From positions 38,345,682 through 38,409,681 of the forward strand of contig NC_052619.1 in NCBI RefSeq assembly GCF_016545825.1: a stretch of 64,000 bases of DNA, given 5' to 3'. A model generated the notes under the pieces. It was not told where the DNA came from. It saw nothing but the letters and a program-made list of their open reading frames with translations, and searched no databases. Of this stretch, positions 1 to 12,651 are shown in pieces. The first letter of the stretch is position 1. Every line of letters begins with the position of its first letter. The position numbers and the translations under genes are program-made. This DNA comes from Eucalyptus grandis (Eukaryota; Streptophyta; Magnoliopsida; Myrtales; Myrtaceae).

Positions 1-1022
1 GTTGTCACTCGTCCAAGTTTGGCCCCTTCTCCCCCTCCCCTGTGATGAAATTAGGGCTCGATTATTTCATTAGGGTTTGCTCGATTATCTAATTAGAGCT
101 CGCTCGATTATTTTATTACAGCTCCGATGGAATTTCTGTTGATACACTTCAACTGAAACTTGCTGACATCACACAAAGAGACCAGATTTCTCATTATTTT
201 CGTGAATTTTTTATTCAAGTCGATGTTAGAGTATGCTTTGATTGTTAAGTCACTGGCTATGCATCTCCTTAAGAGCATCATAATAAAGCATGTGACTAAT
301 GCATCTTTGAGAAGAAAATTAAGTCCTTGAACCACCCTGCTTATGAGGCTGTATAGGGTATATTTATCAATCCAAAATCCTGAATGACGATAGAAAGATG
401 AAAAAGAGAACATAACAATTGTAGCTAGAATTTTATTGGTAAAGTTACAAACTGAGAAAAAGTTTCAAGCAGGAAGAATAAGAACTTGAAAGGGTATTGA
501 AGCATGTTTTGGTGAAGCTATTTCTTGGAATTGGCTCTGCATCTTGCGTCAGTCTTCTTTGAGAAAGGTATTGCCTGCTTGTCCAAATTTGTTATGGGTT
601 AGGATAGTCTAAGACTTTGGAGTGATCTGTCTGTACTTCATTTTCTCTTTGTTTTTCTTTAGCTTTATCAACATAAAATGCTTCCAAGTTTAGTTGTTCT
701 AATTTTAGTTTAAACTTCTAAAGCAATTTGTAGGAGTCAGCGGCTGTGATTTGATTAAGTTGATGTACATTCTCTCACATTGCAAGTTTAGTTCAGTAGA
801 CAAAATTGCTTGGGCTGTGATTATTGTGGGGACCTGTGCTTGTTGTGGGGACCTTTGCTTTTGGCTACTATTTTAAGGGAAGGGAAGGCAAATAATTAAA
901 GTGCCGACCTCTTTTTTGGCTATCATGTAGGGGCATATTGTCAGTGTGGGGACATCTGTTTACTAAAGTCCATGAAAGTGGGGGGACTCTCATATGCAAT
1001 TGTCTAGTGATCCCAAAAACTA
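1..1022. other. No gene seen; upstream flank of a MULE
   Basis: Only short open frames occur and none resembles a known protein. The first 120 bases carry a loose repeat of the words TCGATTAT and TAGGG. I looked here for the reverse complement of the MULE terminal sequence found near 6.9-7.0 kb and did not see it, so the 5' end of that element is probably diverged or lies outside the window. Confidence 0.5.
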
Positions 1023-4000
1023 ATGATTATTTTTCTTGTTCTTGGTGCAATAATGGCTCATGACAAGGATTATGTCACTGTCATAGTTTGCTACAATGGG
1101 GAATTTGTGATTGGGGAGGATGAGTGGAAGTATGAGGGTGGAAATGAGGGCACCATCTTTATGGATATAAAGAAGGCATCTTATATAGGATTTCTTAGGG
1201 ATATAAAGATTTATTTGCCTTGTTAAAGTTTAGAAGTTGCTATATTGTATTCCTAGGAAAGACTTAAGAGATGGTTTGAGATGCTTAGAAGATGATAATG
1301 ATCTTAGGGATGTTCTATACCATTATTTTCATGGTGAAGAGGTAAAAATATATGTTGAGTACAATAGTGAAAGTGAGGATGGAGATGATGATGGAGAGAG
1401 CGCCGAAGTAGGACAAAAAAGAGATGGTATTCAAGGTAGTATTGACGTTAGGGTCGAATGAGGGCATGATAGATATGATGGACATGAGTAGAGTGCAGAT
1501 GCAGTTCACCAAAGTGATTGTGACATAGGTAATGTCACAATCTCTAGATTAGATTGGGAAGTAGCTAAATTAACTGATGATGATAATGAAGGGTTGTCTG
1601 CTGAAAATTTTATAAGTGACGACGATGACAAGGAGCTTGTACAATCAAGAATACAACGAAGGGATTTTTTGACAGCTAAGTTTGCAGCTTTATAGGTAGC
1701 TGATGAAGTTCTAAATAGACCCGAAAGGCCCTATAAATGCTGGTGCTGCTAGCGAGGAGACTGACTATGAAGAAATCGTCGAGAATGCTACTTCCTAGGA
1801 TGAGCTTGAAGAAGATGAAGGACCTGTGCATAGAAGGAAAAGGAAAAGTAAGTTTCATTCTTATGATCCATCCGTTGCCTCTCCTACTTTGTCAGTAGGT
1901 ATGAAATTTCATGATACGAAACAATTTAGAGAAATTATACTGAAGAACGTCATTGCTGTATAGAGGAACATTGACTTCATTAGAAACACTAAGACCTTTG
2001 TAAGAGTTAGGTGTTCGCAGCAAAATTGTCCATGGAAGATCTATGGCGCATTTGTTAGAAGAAGTAGATCTTTCCAAATTAGAGCCTACCAAGAGGAACA
2101 TACTTATTCCATTAATTTTGAGAATAAAAGGATAACAAGTGCATGGTTGTCGAAGCACTTCTTTGAATTAATTAAGCTGATGCCTCATATGAATAATACT
2201 CAATTCAGGATGCTGGTGAAGGAGCAGCTAGGCATCAATATATCCAAGAATCAACGTAAAAGATCGAAGCAAAATGTGATGAAGATACTCATTGGTCAGT
2301 ACAATGATAAATATGGACAGTTGTGGGACTATACTTGGGAGTGTAGGTTGCAAAATCCTGGAAGTAGAGTGTATGTGGAGGTCATGGAGAGACCACTTCC
2401 TGATATTGGGATGAAGTTCGATAAATTCTATGTTTGTTTCGATGCATGCAAGCGAGGATTTTTATCTGATTGTAGACGGATTATAGGATTTGACGAGTGT
2501 TTTTTGAAGGGCTTGTGCAAGGGAGAATTGCTGGCCGCAATTGGAAGAGGTGCAAACAACCAAATGTTTCCCCTAGCTTGGGCTGTTGTGAAGGTAGAGA
2601 ACAAGGACAATTGATCATGGTTCCTCAAAAATTTGATGATTGATTTGGAGATAACAAATGGGGCAGGGTGGGTGTTCATGAGCGACCAACAAAGGGTAAT
2701 GTTTGCTTTTTAAAAAATTTGGTCACTTGTTTGCTTTTTGATATCAACATGTCATTTGCTTACATTTTTTTATATTTTGAATTATTGCAAGGATCGGTTC
2801 CAGTAATAGCTGAGTTGTTGCTTTATGCTGAACATCGAATGTGTGGGCGGCACATATACGCAAATTGGGCAAAGACCTATAAAGGGGACAAGCTGTAGTC
2901 ACAATTCTGATAGCTAGCAAAGAGCACGGATATGGCTGACTTTAGGATGGCCAAAGAAGAGATGCTTCAATTGACAAAGGATGGTTATGATGCACTATCC
3001 CAAACGGACCTGAAGCATTGGTGTAGGGCGTTCTTCAGCGATGAATTCAAGTGCGATAACATTGATAACAACATCTACGAATCATTCAATGAGAGAATAA
3101 TAGATGCTAGATGCAAACCAATTATCTCGATGCTTGAAGACATACGGGTTTTGGTCATGACTCGGCTGCACATACAAAGAGATGAGATTGCAAAGTGGAT
3201 TAAGCAATGTGGTCCTAGGATTGCTAAGAAATTGGATGACAACTTGGCTACAAGTAGGTATTGTCATCCCATTTGGAATGTGAATGAAGGATATAAGATA
3301 ATGAAGGGTTCCAATAAGTATGTTATCCATTTAGGTACGAGGAAGTGTTCATGTAGAGCATGGCAACTAAGTAGAATTCATTGTGCACATGCCATATATG
3401 CAATTCAATTGAAGGGCCACAACACAGAAGACTACCTTGATGATTGGTATAAGAAACCGAAATATCTTGCTTTGTATCAATTCATGTTGCAGCCAATTAG
3501 AAGGAGCAAATTCTGGGAGCCAACAGAGCGTAAAGCACCTCAACCTTTGCCATTAAAGAAGAGAATGGGAAGACCAAAGCGAAAACGAAAAATGACGGAG
3601 GGAGAGGACTCATGTTACCGTAGGATGAATAGGACAAGTGTACTGATAAAGTGCTCTTTTTGCCACATAGCATGGCACAATATTAAGGGTTGTCAATTAA
3701 AGAAGCAGCAGGAACAATTAAGGCCAGCTGAAGGGCCTAGTGAAGGGATAGTTGGAGAAGGAGAAACAGAAAGGCGAAGTGAGTCAATTGTTCTTCAGTC
3801 AACGACAATAAACCCAGTAAGTCATGACAATTGTGTTTATGTTGCTTTACGGTTTGTTACGAATATGTACATAGATATAAGTGACATGTATGTAATGTTT
3901 TTGTCTTTGTTAGGTCACCGTGACATGTGAAGAATTGGCTGAAGCCCCTGCTATACCTGAAACTAAAGGGCCTGTTCAAAGAAGGCAAGGTAAGAGAAAG

Positions 4001-4986
4001 CCAGCTGCAGGATTGGCTGAAACAACTGGAGGGCCAGTTAAGTCGACTGTTATTCAGCAGCAACAGAGAAAAAAAATACATGGTAAGTTCAATGATTTGA
4101 GTTTACTTTTCATTTACGTTATAATATGGCTTGATGTTATATTTATGATGTCCTTTGCCTTTTTCTCAGTTTCAAAGAAGGCAAGTTAGAGCTCAGCTAC
4201 CAATAGAGGGCTCAATTGAAGAGTCACCACAAGATCCATCACCAAGGTGATCACAAAGGCCACTAGAAGGGTCATCACAAGGGCCACCACCAAAGCCAAA
4301 CGAATGTGTCACTGAAGCTGAAGACCTAATTAGAAAAACAACGAGAAGAAAGCCAAATCAAGAGCCACCTACAAGAAGGCCATCTACAAGACGCCTAACT
4401 GAAGAATTGGCCGAAGAAGCCCCTATTGTAGTTGAACAGACACAAGAGCCTAAGAAATCACACGTGAGAAGAAGAGGCAACCAATCACAAGTACTTGAAA
4501 GTGATGCTCCCCTTTGAACAAGAGGGGCTCTTGGGAAAAGGCTAAAACAATATGGTTATGGCCTTTATACAGATGAGCATTTTGGAACAGTTATTCTTAA
4601 TGTAAGTTTTATAGGTTGCATTTAATTTAATTTATAGTGCAAACTTTTGTTGATAATTGAGTTTTCTTTTTGAAGCCTGGGAGAAGTTTAGAGGTTTTTT
4701 TTTTATCTCTCAAGGCCCAACTCAAGAATCAATGGCTGTGCCAACAAAGAAGAAGACATTACTTGCGCCAACAAGAAAGAAGAGTAAGAAGAACCCAGTT
4801 GCAAGTCCATCTGAATTAGTTCAGCCTACAATAGTTGCAGCTCATTCTGAATCAGTTCAGCCTAGGACAATTGCAGCTCTATCAGAATCAATGCATTCCA
4901 AGACAGTTGAAAAAGAAGTCTCACGTCTAGTTAGAAAAAGTGCAAGGATTATGAATCAAGTGCGAGGTCCATCAAAACGAGCATGA
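1023..4986 (+). pseudogene. Decayed MuDR-type MULE transposase
   Basis: This is a broken transposase of a Mutator-like element. The N-terminal MuDR domain reads as two frames (about 1056-1226 and 1237-1461) offset by a frameshift near 1215-1240, followed by an Asp/Glu-rich stretch. Stops occur at 1459 and in the 1690s and 1970s. The DNA-binding region (VGMKFHD.., CPWKIY) lies near 1900-2060. The catalytic core follows: FDECFLKG near 2490 with the first Asp, MSDQQ near 2680 with the second, an apparent intron of about 100 bp (2695-2790), then NNIYESFNERI near 3070 with a candidate third Glu. A SWIM zinc finger (CSC...HCAH) is at 3348-3392. A zinc-knuckle-like CSFC-x4-H-x4-C at 3652-3693 has Trp where Gly is usual. 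Basic, Pro/Glu-rich C-terminal exons continue to 4986. The stops and frameshifts mean it is not an active transposase. Confidence 0.85.
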
Positions 4987-7016
4987 ACATGAGGCATTTT
5001 GTATGTTGATTGATGAAATTGAATGTGATATGATTTGTGGGGCTGATGAGTCAATTGTAAAGATCTGTGAATGTTTGTTTTTTTTTTTTTTTTTTTTTTA
5101 ATAATAGTTTGTCATTGAGTTAGTTGAGTTTGTGAGGCTTCATTTGTCATTGAGTTTGTGAGACTTCATTTCAATATCAACGAAATGGTTGTTGCTTGTC
5201 ATTTTTGGCATGCCTTTTTCATTTTTTTGATTTTGTTTTTACTTTTACTTACTGCTACTTCCGGTGGTGGATATGTGGTGGTAACTGGAGTGCTTGTGTG
5301 GCTGGTGATGGCGGTTGGTGAAGCCTGGTGGTGGCGGCTGGTGAAGCCTGTTGGTGGTGGGTTGGGTTGGAGGTTTTTGCTGCTCCTGGTGCAAAATGTA
5401 AGTGTGCAATATGCACATCTTGCACCAGGTAGTACTGGTGCAAGTTGGTATAAGACACTTTACACTAGCAACTTATGCAGCAACATACCACCAGCATAGT
5501 GGTGGTTGGTAGTGGTTCAAGTGGATGCCTGGGGTGCTTGGTGTGGCTGGTGGTGATGGCTGGAGGTCGATGGTGGCTAGTGGTGGGCGGTGGTGGTGGC
5601 TAGTAGTAACCGATGGCTGGTGAAATGTACAAAAAAAAAGAAAAAATAGCACTTAACTAATCACATTCTAAGAAACCTAGAACTTAAGTGTTCACTTTTA
5701 ACAACAAGTAGCACTTAAGTGATCATTTTAATAATAACTCGACATTTAAATGCCTCTTTCTTTTTTTATCACGACTAGCACTTAAGTAATCATTAGATAC
5801 AACTTATAGCACTCAAGTAATCACTTGTGTCTGTTCTATGTATATGGTGGTTTGCAGTAAAATAGAGAAAATGCTGGTTTATATATTTGCTGCTGGTTTA
5901 CATTCAATTTAAGTAAAATAGTCACCACAACACATCAACCCAATATACATTCCATCATCACCAATTTATATTTGAGAATAAGCAAAAGCATAGTACAAAC
6001 ATTATTTGTTGAAATCATTCATTCATTCATTCCATTTCCTTGACCTCCCCACAAGTACAAGAAGTAACACATAATACATATGACAAAAAAAAAAAAATGC
6101 CACAACGATCTTGTAGACAATACAAAACTTCTTTTCATTTTCCAAAAAAATAAGTTACATTTCATTCAACACAACTATGGCAATCGGAGAAACTTCTTCT
6201 CATATTCTAGTACTTTACATTTTATCATAAAGTAGGATAAACAAAAAAACAGCAACACAATAAGCGCTTGGTAACACTTCCGTTCAATTTTCATCTTTGA
6301 AACTTCATTCTTCAAATGGTTAACAGAAGATGCTTACATTTGAGCTTGCATTTAGTCAACATCGTCCAAGTCATCCACAAGCGTAGATGGAGGTTGATGA
6401 CATCCATCAAGTAGGTCCAATATCACCTCTGTGGCTCGGTGAGAGAATTTTGCATCGACTCATTTGAAGTATTTGCATTTTGAGCCTTCTCTGTATCGGG
6501 CACATCCATGGAATCTTCTCCCAGGATTCGTTTGAGTCCGCAGTGTTCTTCTTGGACTTGGTAACCCATAAAAACAGAAACGTTTACCTTCTCCTTCGCT
6601 TCAGCGAGAGAAATTTGAGCCGCTGCTGAAAGTCTTGCTCTTCATTTCCAATATTTGGTGGTAGAATTTGGGGCAAATCGAATTAGGGTGCGGGATTAGG
6701 GCTCCAGCGCTTCAATGGCATTTTGCCTGATTTAGGGTTTTAGGTTTAGGGCAAATGGGGAGACGACGACGTTTTTGCTGATTTAATGGCTCTATTTTAG
6801 GCCAACACCCAAAACGACGTCATTTGGGGAGAATTCAAGCTGACTTAGCTCTCTAGTCAAACACATTGGCGAGAAATATTAATATTTTAATACCGCGTAT
6901 GATTTCTGGCCAGCTTCGCCGAAGATAGCACTCAGGTGTCCCACTTTTCTTAAAATGTGACACTTAAGTGTACATTTCATAAGTTATGGCACTTAAGTGT
7001 CCCTTTGTGCCAAGTT
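4987..7016 (+). mobile_element. MULE 3' region with subterminal and terminal repeats
   Basis: No coding sequence beyond the transposase is recognised. A poly(T) tract lies at 5078-5099, and a GGTGGT-rich stretch spans about 5265-5610. Between 5642 and 5840 the word AGCACTTAAGTGATCA recurs in variant forms at least five times, as subterminal repeats do. Near 6925-7016 related words (GACACTTAAGTGT, GGCACTTAAGTGTCC) recur and look like a terminal region. The matching 5' terminus was not found, so the exact end and target-site duplication cannot be set. The 5642-5840 repeats recur beside the second MULE fragment at about 31.35-31.46 kb. Confidence 0.55.
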
Positions 7017-8008
7017 ATGGTTGATAATGAAGCTTGAGACGATAGACTTTCAAGGGGAGGATCGATTTGCTATTGGGGACTAACTTGAAGACTTAACGAT
7101 ATCATGAAGAATTAATAAGAGTTCAATTTGGGATTTTTGTTTGTTCAAGGATTTTAAAGCATTTTTACCCAGCCAGATTTTTTGGACAAAATTGCCTACA
7201 CCCTACTCGCTGGAATAAGTCATTCGATGAAGATTTGGCCGGAAAACAAATTCAAACCCTTATTTGATACTAACCTAACCACTTTAGACCATTATTTGAG
7301 ACATCGTTTATTTTGGGCCATTTTTTGGAATAATTGCTCCACTTCAGATTTTTATTTGAAATTTTTCCAAATTTAGAAGGTAACATAAGTGCCACAAATT
7401 CAATACTTACCACCTAAAGAAATTTACCTCATGGCTAGGTGAGATTGAGCATCACCATTGGCTGGCCAAACTCGATCTCGCCAACCCTTTGGCTAGTCAT
7501 TGCTGGTGACTAATTGGAGGAAGAAGGAAGGAGAAGGAAATAAAAGGAAAAAGAATTATATAAAAAAGTCAAAAGAAAATTATTATTTGTCTATAAATCT
7601 TGAGGTCATTGTCATCGATTGGAGGTATGGTGTCACTACCGCAAACGATGTTCCCTACATAATTTGTCTTTGCAAATAGTGCCGTGAGAGAGTACCCTAT
7701 ACTTCTTTTGCTATTCTTACATCCTATACATGCTGTGATTACTCATCCTTAATTATTACCACTAACTTGACTTTACATGTCTACCAACACGGAGCAAAAT
7801 TCCATTTTTGGCAAAAGGAAATTTAGAAATCAGAATCCCACCGTCAGGTAAGCACTGTACAAATCATCCAAAATCAATAACAATATTGCTATTATAAAAT
7901 GGTAAAACTCTAGTGATGTACTAATATTTTTTACTGTAGAGATAATCTAATATCTTCCTTTAAACACGTGGTTCGTTCTTCATTGGACAACCAAGATCAT
8001 ACTATTGG
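7017..8008. other. Intergenic; degenerate transposon-like sequence
   Basis: No gene is seen. Sequence at about 7390-7640 (ATTGGCTGGCCAAACTCG, then a GGAAGAAGGAAGGAG purine run) resembles the centre of the TIR element at 10.4-11.3 kb and may be a half-copy of it. The stretch 7170-7380 has the monotonous look of a dispersed repeat. The last few hundred bases are the 3' flank of the DUF247 pseudogene on the opposite strand. Confidence 0.4.
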
Positions 8009-9334
8009 CTATAGAACACAAGTAATTGGTCCAAGGGAAAACATCATGCAATCATCGATCACATTTAACTCTGTAGGAGATGTCATCTCCCCAGAGTTAA
8101 TGGTAAATACTGTTTGTACTGCTGTGAGAAGGAGTAACACGGTGGCTGCTAGAATGGACAAGAAAGCCCAAGGACTATGGAAATATTCCCTCCTCACTTT
8201 CACCATCCAAACGTTCCACCTCTCCTTACAATACTCATTCACTCTATAGGAGATGTCATCGTAGTAATAGAAATTAGATAGGGTGACGTGTTGAACCTCT
8301 GCGCAACTACCTCATCATCGCCCAAGAGGTTCTTAATAATCCCACTTTGGCGGAGCAGCTTGATGTCCTTTGAAGAGTTTTTGAAGAGTTGCTGAGGCAA
8401 TCCATGAATGACATATACTCCGTTACATAGTTGATTTCTCCGCCTTGAAGATGCTGCTCGTACGCGATTAGGTTTCGAATTAGTGACTCGGTGGTGTCCT
8501 CTACAATCACGATCAGTATCTCGAGTATCTCGTCCTCGAATTTGAGATCCATCAGGTCGCACGCTTGCCTCACCCTTAACTTGACTCCAGACTCCCTCAG
8601 CTCTGTCGCCGTGGACACAAACATGTTCAGCTTGGTTCTGTGGTTTTGCCGACGTCCATTATGCAAGCTGGCAGTCCAACACGTGTGCATTAGATGCAGA
8701 AGATGTTTACTCTCGCCAAGAATCTGATTTCGGCTCGAGTCTCCTAGTTCGGATTTGAAATACGTGGTGGCGATATCGATGAGACCCTTAGTCAGCTCAT
8801 ATAACTCGTTCAAGACGAAAAACAGGAGCTGGTTCTCTAGCAGCAGTAATTCGCGCTGGAGGCAGAATTGAATCCAATCTGACTCCATAAGCGGATCGTC
8901 TTTGTCTCCTGGTTCCTCCATATTGTACTTACGGAAGAACTCGAAGACGAAACAACCATCAATGAGCATCGTCACTAGGAACTTTTCTTGGGAGAGGTGG
9001 TCGATGGTTTCCGCGTAGCAATTACGGGCCAGCTGTTCCAGTTCCCTTAGAGTCGCCATATGCCTGTCGACACTCTCCTCATAAGCAACTGTTTCATGTA
9101 CCATATTTTCTGCTCCTCCATGGATTTGTATTTGTCGTTTTCATAGTGATAAGGGCTGATGTTGAGAATCTCTGGTTCATAGGATCTCTCATTTACTCTG
9201 CTTAGTTGATGACGAGCCTCATGCTCTTGAGGGGCCGGAAGCTCACCACAAAGCATATTGTCGATGTAGACTAAGACATGATCTTGTGTCCCGGATCGAT
9301 CATCGTCTTGAGCACACTGTATAGGTTGTAACAT
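8009..9334 (-). pseudogene. DUF247 (UPF0481) protein gene, copy 1, two frameshifts
   Basis: DUF247 proteins are plant proteins of about 400-500 residues with a C-terminal membrane segment and mostly unknown function. The likely start is the ATG at 9334, because the same position in the second copy is also ATG. The family landmarks appear in order: NISPYHY near 9160, MEEQK near 9110, LENQLLFFVLNELY near 8820, a conserved FMDCL near 8400, LLGDDEVV near 8320, and a hydrophobic tail SILAATVLLLLTAV near 8120-8160. Three frames are needed to read it. Comparison with copy 2 at 18-19 kb explains both breaks: a deletion of about 7 nt near 9075, and a perfect 11 bp tandem duplication at 8369-8390. Each break is small, so assembly error cannot be excluded. 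Unless both are errors, the full protein is not made. No intron is evident. Confidence 0.85.
8369..8390. repeat. 11 bp perfect tandem duplication inside DUF247 copy 1
   Basis: The unit TTTGAAGAGTT occurs twice in a row (8369-8379 and 8380-8390). The paralogous copy at about 18.22 kb has it once and keeps the family reading frame (NSSKDIK). The duplication therefore caused the frameshift in copy 1. Confidence 0.9.
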
Positions 9335-10414
9335 GATTAATGCAGTAATACGGATGTGGTAAACTAATTTTTCACTTCCAAAATGTGTCCTCTTAGGAAC
9401 TATTCCAATTTTCACTTTCGGTCATCATATTATTTTTTGTGGCACATATGATCCACAAACTAATTCCTAACAACTAGCAGAAAGAAAACTAATCTCCGAA
9501 TAAATTTGGGACAAATTTCGTATTTTTGTGTGAATATCAATGGACAATGCAAACTAAGCATCGTGGTTGAACACGTGGTGTGGACAATCAACATAAATAA
9601 ATGGATAGTTGAGAAAAGATTACGAACCCTACACTATCACTCCTTATATCATTTTGCTCCAAGAATAAATTAATGGCTGTGAGGACTTTTTACTTTTTTC
9701 AGAGATCGCCACCCCCCCCTTTTTCTCTCTTCCTTTCTTTCCTTCTCCTGCTCCCCAGAAGAGTTTTGAGAATTTGAGTTCCAAATTTCATCTATCCAGC
9801 CACCAAGCAAGGACGATCTTTTAGACACTAATGTGAATTTCAAATTTATATCGTGTGCTCTTACCGTGAGCTACTTGCCGTCAATGTTGAAGACGTAAGA
9901 ACCACATTGATTAGTTTTAAACTACATAAGAAGAATTGTTGGAACGAAATTGAATCAAGATAAAATACAGAGATATCATTAAACCCGTGGGAACTGAGAA
10001 TATGAGGTTGGAGAAGGCCAGACAAGCTTCTAGCTAAATAACATATAAATGATATATATATATTCTACCTAAGAATATAAGGAATTTTTGTACCTAGTGA
10101 GGCAGGGCCGCCACTGGCCCGGTAGCCCCTTAGGTCCTGTGCTGATTAAACGGCACACATAAGTCTAGAAATTATGTGTGATTACGTCTCTCTAAAAGGA
10201 TGAAAGTAATGGGTAACTAAATCAAGAGAAGACAAAATTGATGCGTAAGTGACTTTGTCAGATTAAGAAGCGCGAGTTAACGTAATTTTAATGCCCCGAA
10301 TAAGATCTAACGTGTATGATTTAATTTAGTGATTCCAGAATCATGTTAATTAGTGGACCATAATTCAAAATTAAAAAGAAATGGTCTCATCCTTCAACTC
10401 CATTTTTTTTCCAA
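9335..10414. other. Upstream flank of DUF247 copy 1, part of a segmental duplication
   Basis: This is non-coding. Blocks here are clearly paralogous to 19.2-20.55 kb: for example AGCCACCAAGCAAGGAC at about 9798 matches 20033, and the block around GGAATTTTTG...CACTGGCCCGG at about 10080-10120 matches 20330-20370. The duplication therefore includes at least 1 kb upstream of the gene. The gene's promoter must lie here, but no element was recognised with confidence. Confidence 0.6.
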
Positions 10415-11335
10415 GAAAATCACCTAAAAAGTCATAAACCTATTGCAATTATACTAATTTAGTCTTAAACTTTTTTTTTTGTCATTTCAGTCCTAAACTT
10501 TTTACAAATGTGCAAATTTAGTACATCCAACCAAATGTGACCAGTCAACACCGACGGACAATTTTATTTTTTTAATTTTTTTTAAATTTTTAAGTATTTT
10601 TTAATCTTTTCTTCTTTTTTCTTTCCTTTTTTTTTTCCTTCCTCCCCCTCCTTCCTCCTCCTTCCAGCAACCAGCTAGAGGGGAGGGCCGGTTGTCGAGA
10701 CTCAAGTGATTGACCAATGACAGGCTCAGCGAGGGCGAGCTCACCTAGCCATTGGTGAGGCTCGACTTCATTGGATTTGGCAAGGGTGAACCTCGCCAGT
10801 GGATCAGTGAGCTTGACCTCACCGTCTCTAAGCGAGCTACAAAGAGAGAGACAAGGATGGGGAGTCTGAAGAAGAACTAGAACAAGGGCTTTTTTGCCGC
10901 CATGAGCTTAGGGCTATCCATGTTTAGCAATGCTATCCATGGATCCATCAACGGGTACTCCTCGATCCTTCTTTGTCTTCTTTGTGTCTTGCCTAGCAAC
11001 AATGAGGCCAGCTTGCCATTGGCTGGCTACCTGAGTCCAGTAATCAACCCTCCCCTCTAGCTAGTCACCGGAAGGAGGAAGGAGGGGGGAGGAAGGGGAA
11101 AAAAAATATAAAAAGAAAAGATAAACATTATTTAAAAAATTCAAAAAAAAATATTAAAAAATTGTTTGTTGGTGTCTGCTAGCATCCATGTCAATGTTGG
11201 CTGATTAGATTTAGCCAAATAAATTGAATTGACACAATTACAAAAAAAAAAATTAGAACTAAAATTGCAAAAGAAAATAAGTTTAGAACTAAATTAGCAC
11301 AATTGTAATAGGTTTACAACCTTTTAGGTAATTTT
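10415..11335. mobile_element. Palindromic non-autonomous TIR element
   Basis: The two ends are inverted copies of each other. AAAATCACCTAAAAAG...CATAAACC at the left matches, in reverse complement, GGTTTACAACCTTTTAGGTA at the right, and the similarity runs inward for well over 100 bp (TAGTCTTAAACTTT against AAGTTTAGAACTA). The interior has inverted CACC/GGTGAG-rich blocks and no transposase. It resembles a large MITE or foldback element. The paralogous flank at 20.55-20.62 kb lacks it and gives an empty site. A clean target duplication could not be read because both borders are T-rich. Confidence 0.75.
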
Positions 11336-12024
11336 ACCTTTTTTTTTCTCTCAATATAAATAATCACAACAGTCAAGGATCAAAAAAGGGAAGGGAAATT
11401 TGTAAAGACTTACTTGATTATGTTGGTGATTGCTCATTCTTCTGGCCAAGCTAGACCAGCTCCTATCACGTAGTATCAGTTCTTCTCTTCTTGTGGGATT
11501 GCTTTTGAGTGAAGTAGAGATAAAACGAGACTCCCCATGGACCATCCATTTATACAAAAGTCAAATGCGTTTTATTTTGGCCCATTGACCTTGGTCGTCG
11601 ATAAATTGGATGAAGATGCGAAAGTCTCAGAAAGACTGAGAAAGAAGCACCAAAAATTGGCCTCAGGAGAGAGACGCATGAAGTCATCCACAAGTTGCAT
11701 TGTACTTTGTGGAAACCGACCATTTCACAAAACGTTATAAAACAAGTGGAAAGAATCCAACGTTCTACCAGCCGACTAAAAACCGGAATTGCCTTCACGA
11801 CGGAGACTTGTTCAATTGTGATAAATGCAAATATAAGGACGCTGGCCCAATTCTCTGGATTGCTGCGTTTGAACGACGTGTTAAGAGATTATTAAGTTAG
11901 AAGCTGAAAGTTACATATTTAGATTTCACCAATTGTATGTAAACTATTCTATGTATTCCAGTAAACTGTGAGAAATAGATGAACCAGCATTGATCTCATT
12001 TATTTTTGTTTTCTATAAGAAAGA
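11336..12024. other. Spacer between the duplicated DUF247 units
   Basis: The first part (11340-11410) matches 20.60-20.67 kb, the far end of the duplicated unit. The remainder (about 11410-12020) has short open frames on both strands without recognisable family features. I see no gene here. Confidence 0.45.
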
Positions 12025-12253
12025 ATACTAAATAATGTTTGAGCTACTACGAGAAGGAGCAACATGATGGCTGCGAGAATTGACAAGAAAGCCCGAGGAC
12101 TATGGAAACATTACCTCCTCAGTTTCGCCATCCAAATGTTCCTCCTCATGTTACGATACACATTCACATATTTGAAAATCTCAGAGTAATAGAAATTGGA
12201 TAGAGTGACATAGTCACCCATCTTTTTGAACATCTGCACAAAAAACTCGTCAT
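12025..12253 (-). pseudogene. DUF247 copy 2, 3' part, cut off by an inserted element
   Basis: This stretch is paralogous to 8.1-8.33 kb of copy 1, for example GACAAGAAAGCCCGAGGACTATGG against GACAAGAAAGCCCAAGGACT. It encodes the C-terminal region with the membrane tail. The homology stops at the left border of the copia/TRIM composite and resumes at 18164, so this is the 3' end of the same gene as 18164-19158. The five bases GTCAT at 12249-12253 are the left half of the insertion's target duplication. Confidence 0.85.
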
Positions 12254-12651
12254 TGTAACATCCCAGGCCTCACTGTGTGATATTGTCCGCTTTGGACACT
12301 GAGTCCTCACGGTTTTAAAACGCGTCACACATATTAAGGGACCCAAGCCTTATAAAGGCTCCCAGGACTCCCTCCCTAAGCGATGTGGGACAAGAGGGAG
12401 AGGGATCCCTTCCTTGCGCACATCCAGGGACTGAGGCGCGGACGCACCGCCATCCCTCCTCCCTGCGCACCGCCGCTCGTGTGACGTCATCCCTCCTCCC
12501 CGCGCACCGCCGCTCGGGTCGTCACACTCTCCCCCCCTTAACAGAACAGGGTCCTCGCTGTGGCCCCACACGCTGCGGGAGTCGGCTCTGATACCATTGT
12601 AACATCCCGGGCCCCATTGTGTGATATTGTCCACTTTGGACACTGAGTTCT
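12254..12651 (-). mobile_element. TRIM element (miniature LTR element), reverse orientation, one LTR truncated
   Basis: Two direct copies of a short LTR occur: 12254-12392 (139 bp, complete) and 12598-12651 (54 bp, cut). Both start TGTAACATCCC on the plus strand, so they end GGGATGTTACA on the minus strand. Between them, next to the second copy, GGCTCTGATACCA (12584-12596) is the reverse complement of a TGGTATCAGAGCC primer binding site, which sets the minus orientation. A TTATAA word at about 12350 could be the LTR TATA box. The interior of about 205 bp is non-coding. No purine tract was seen at the expected place, so the inner LTR border is less sure than the outer one. The cut LTR joins the copia LTR at 12652. 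Confidence 0.7.

Noticed and set aside
11351..11900. Cluster of short frames on both strands between the DUF247 copies
   Set aside because: Frames overlap on both strands and none shows family features; part of the sequence is duplicated non-coding flank.
12254..12651. Cassandra-type TRIM carrying 5S rRNA sequence
   Set aside because: No 5S-like block was seen in the LTR; it is a different TRIM.
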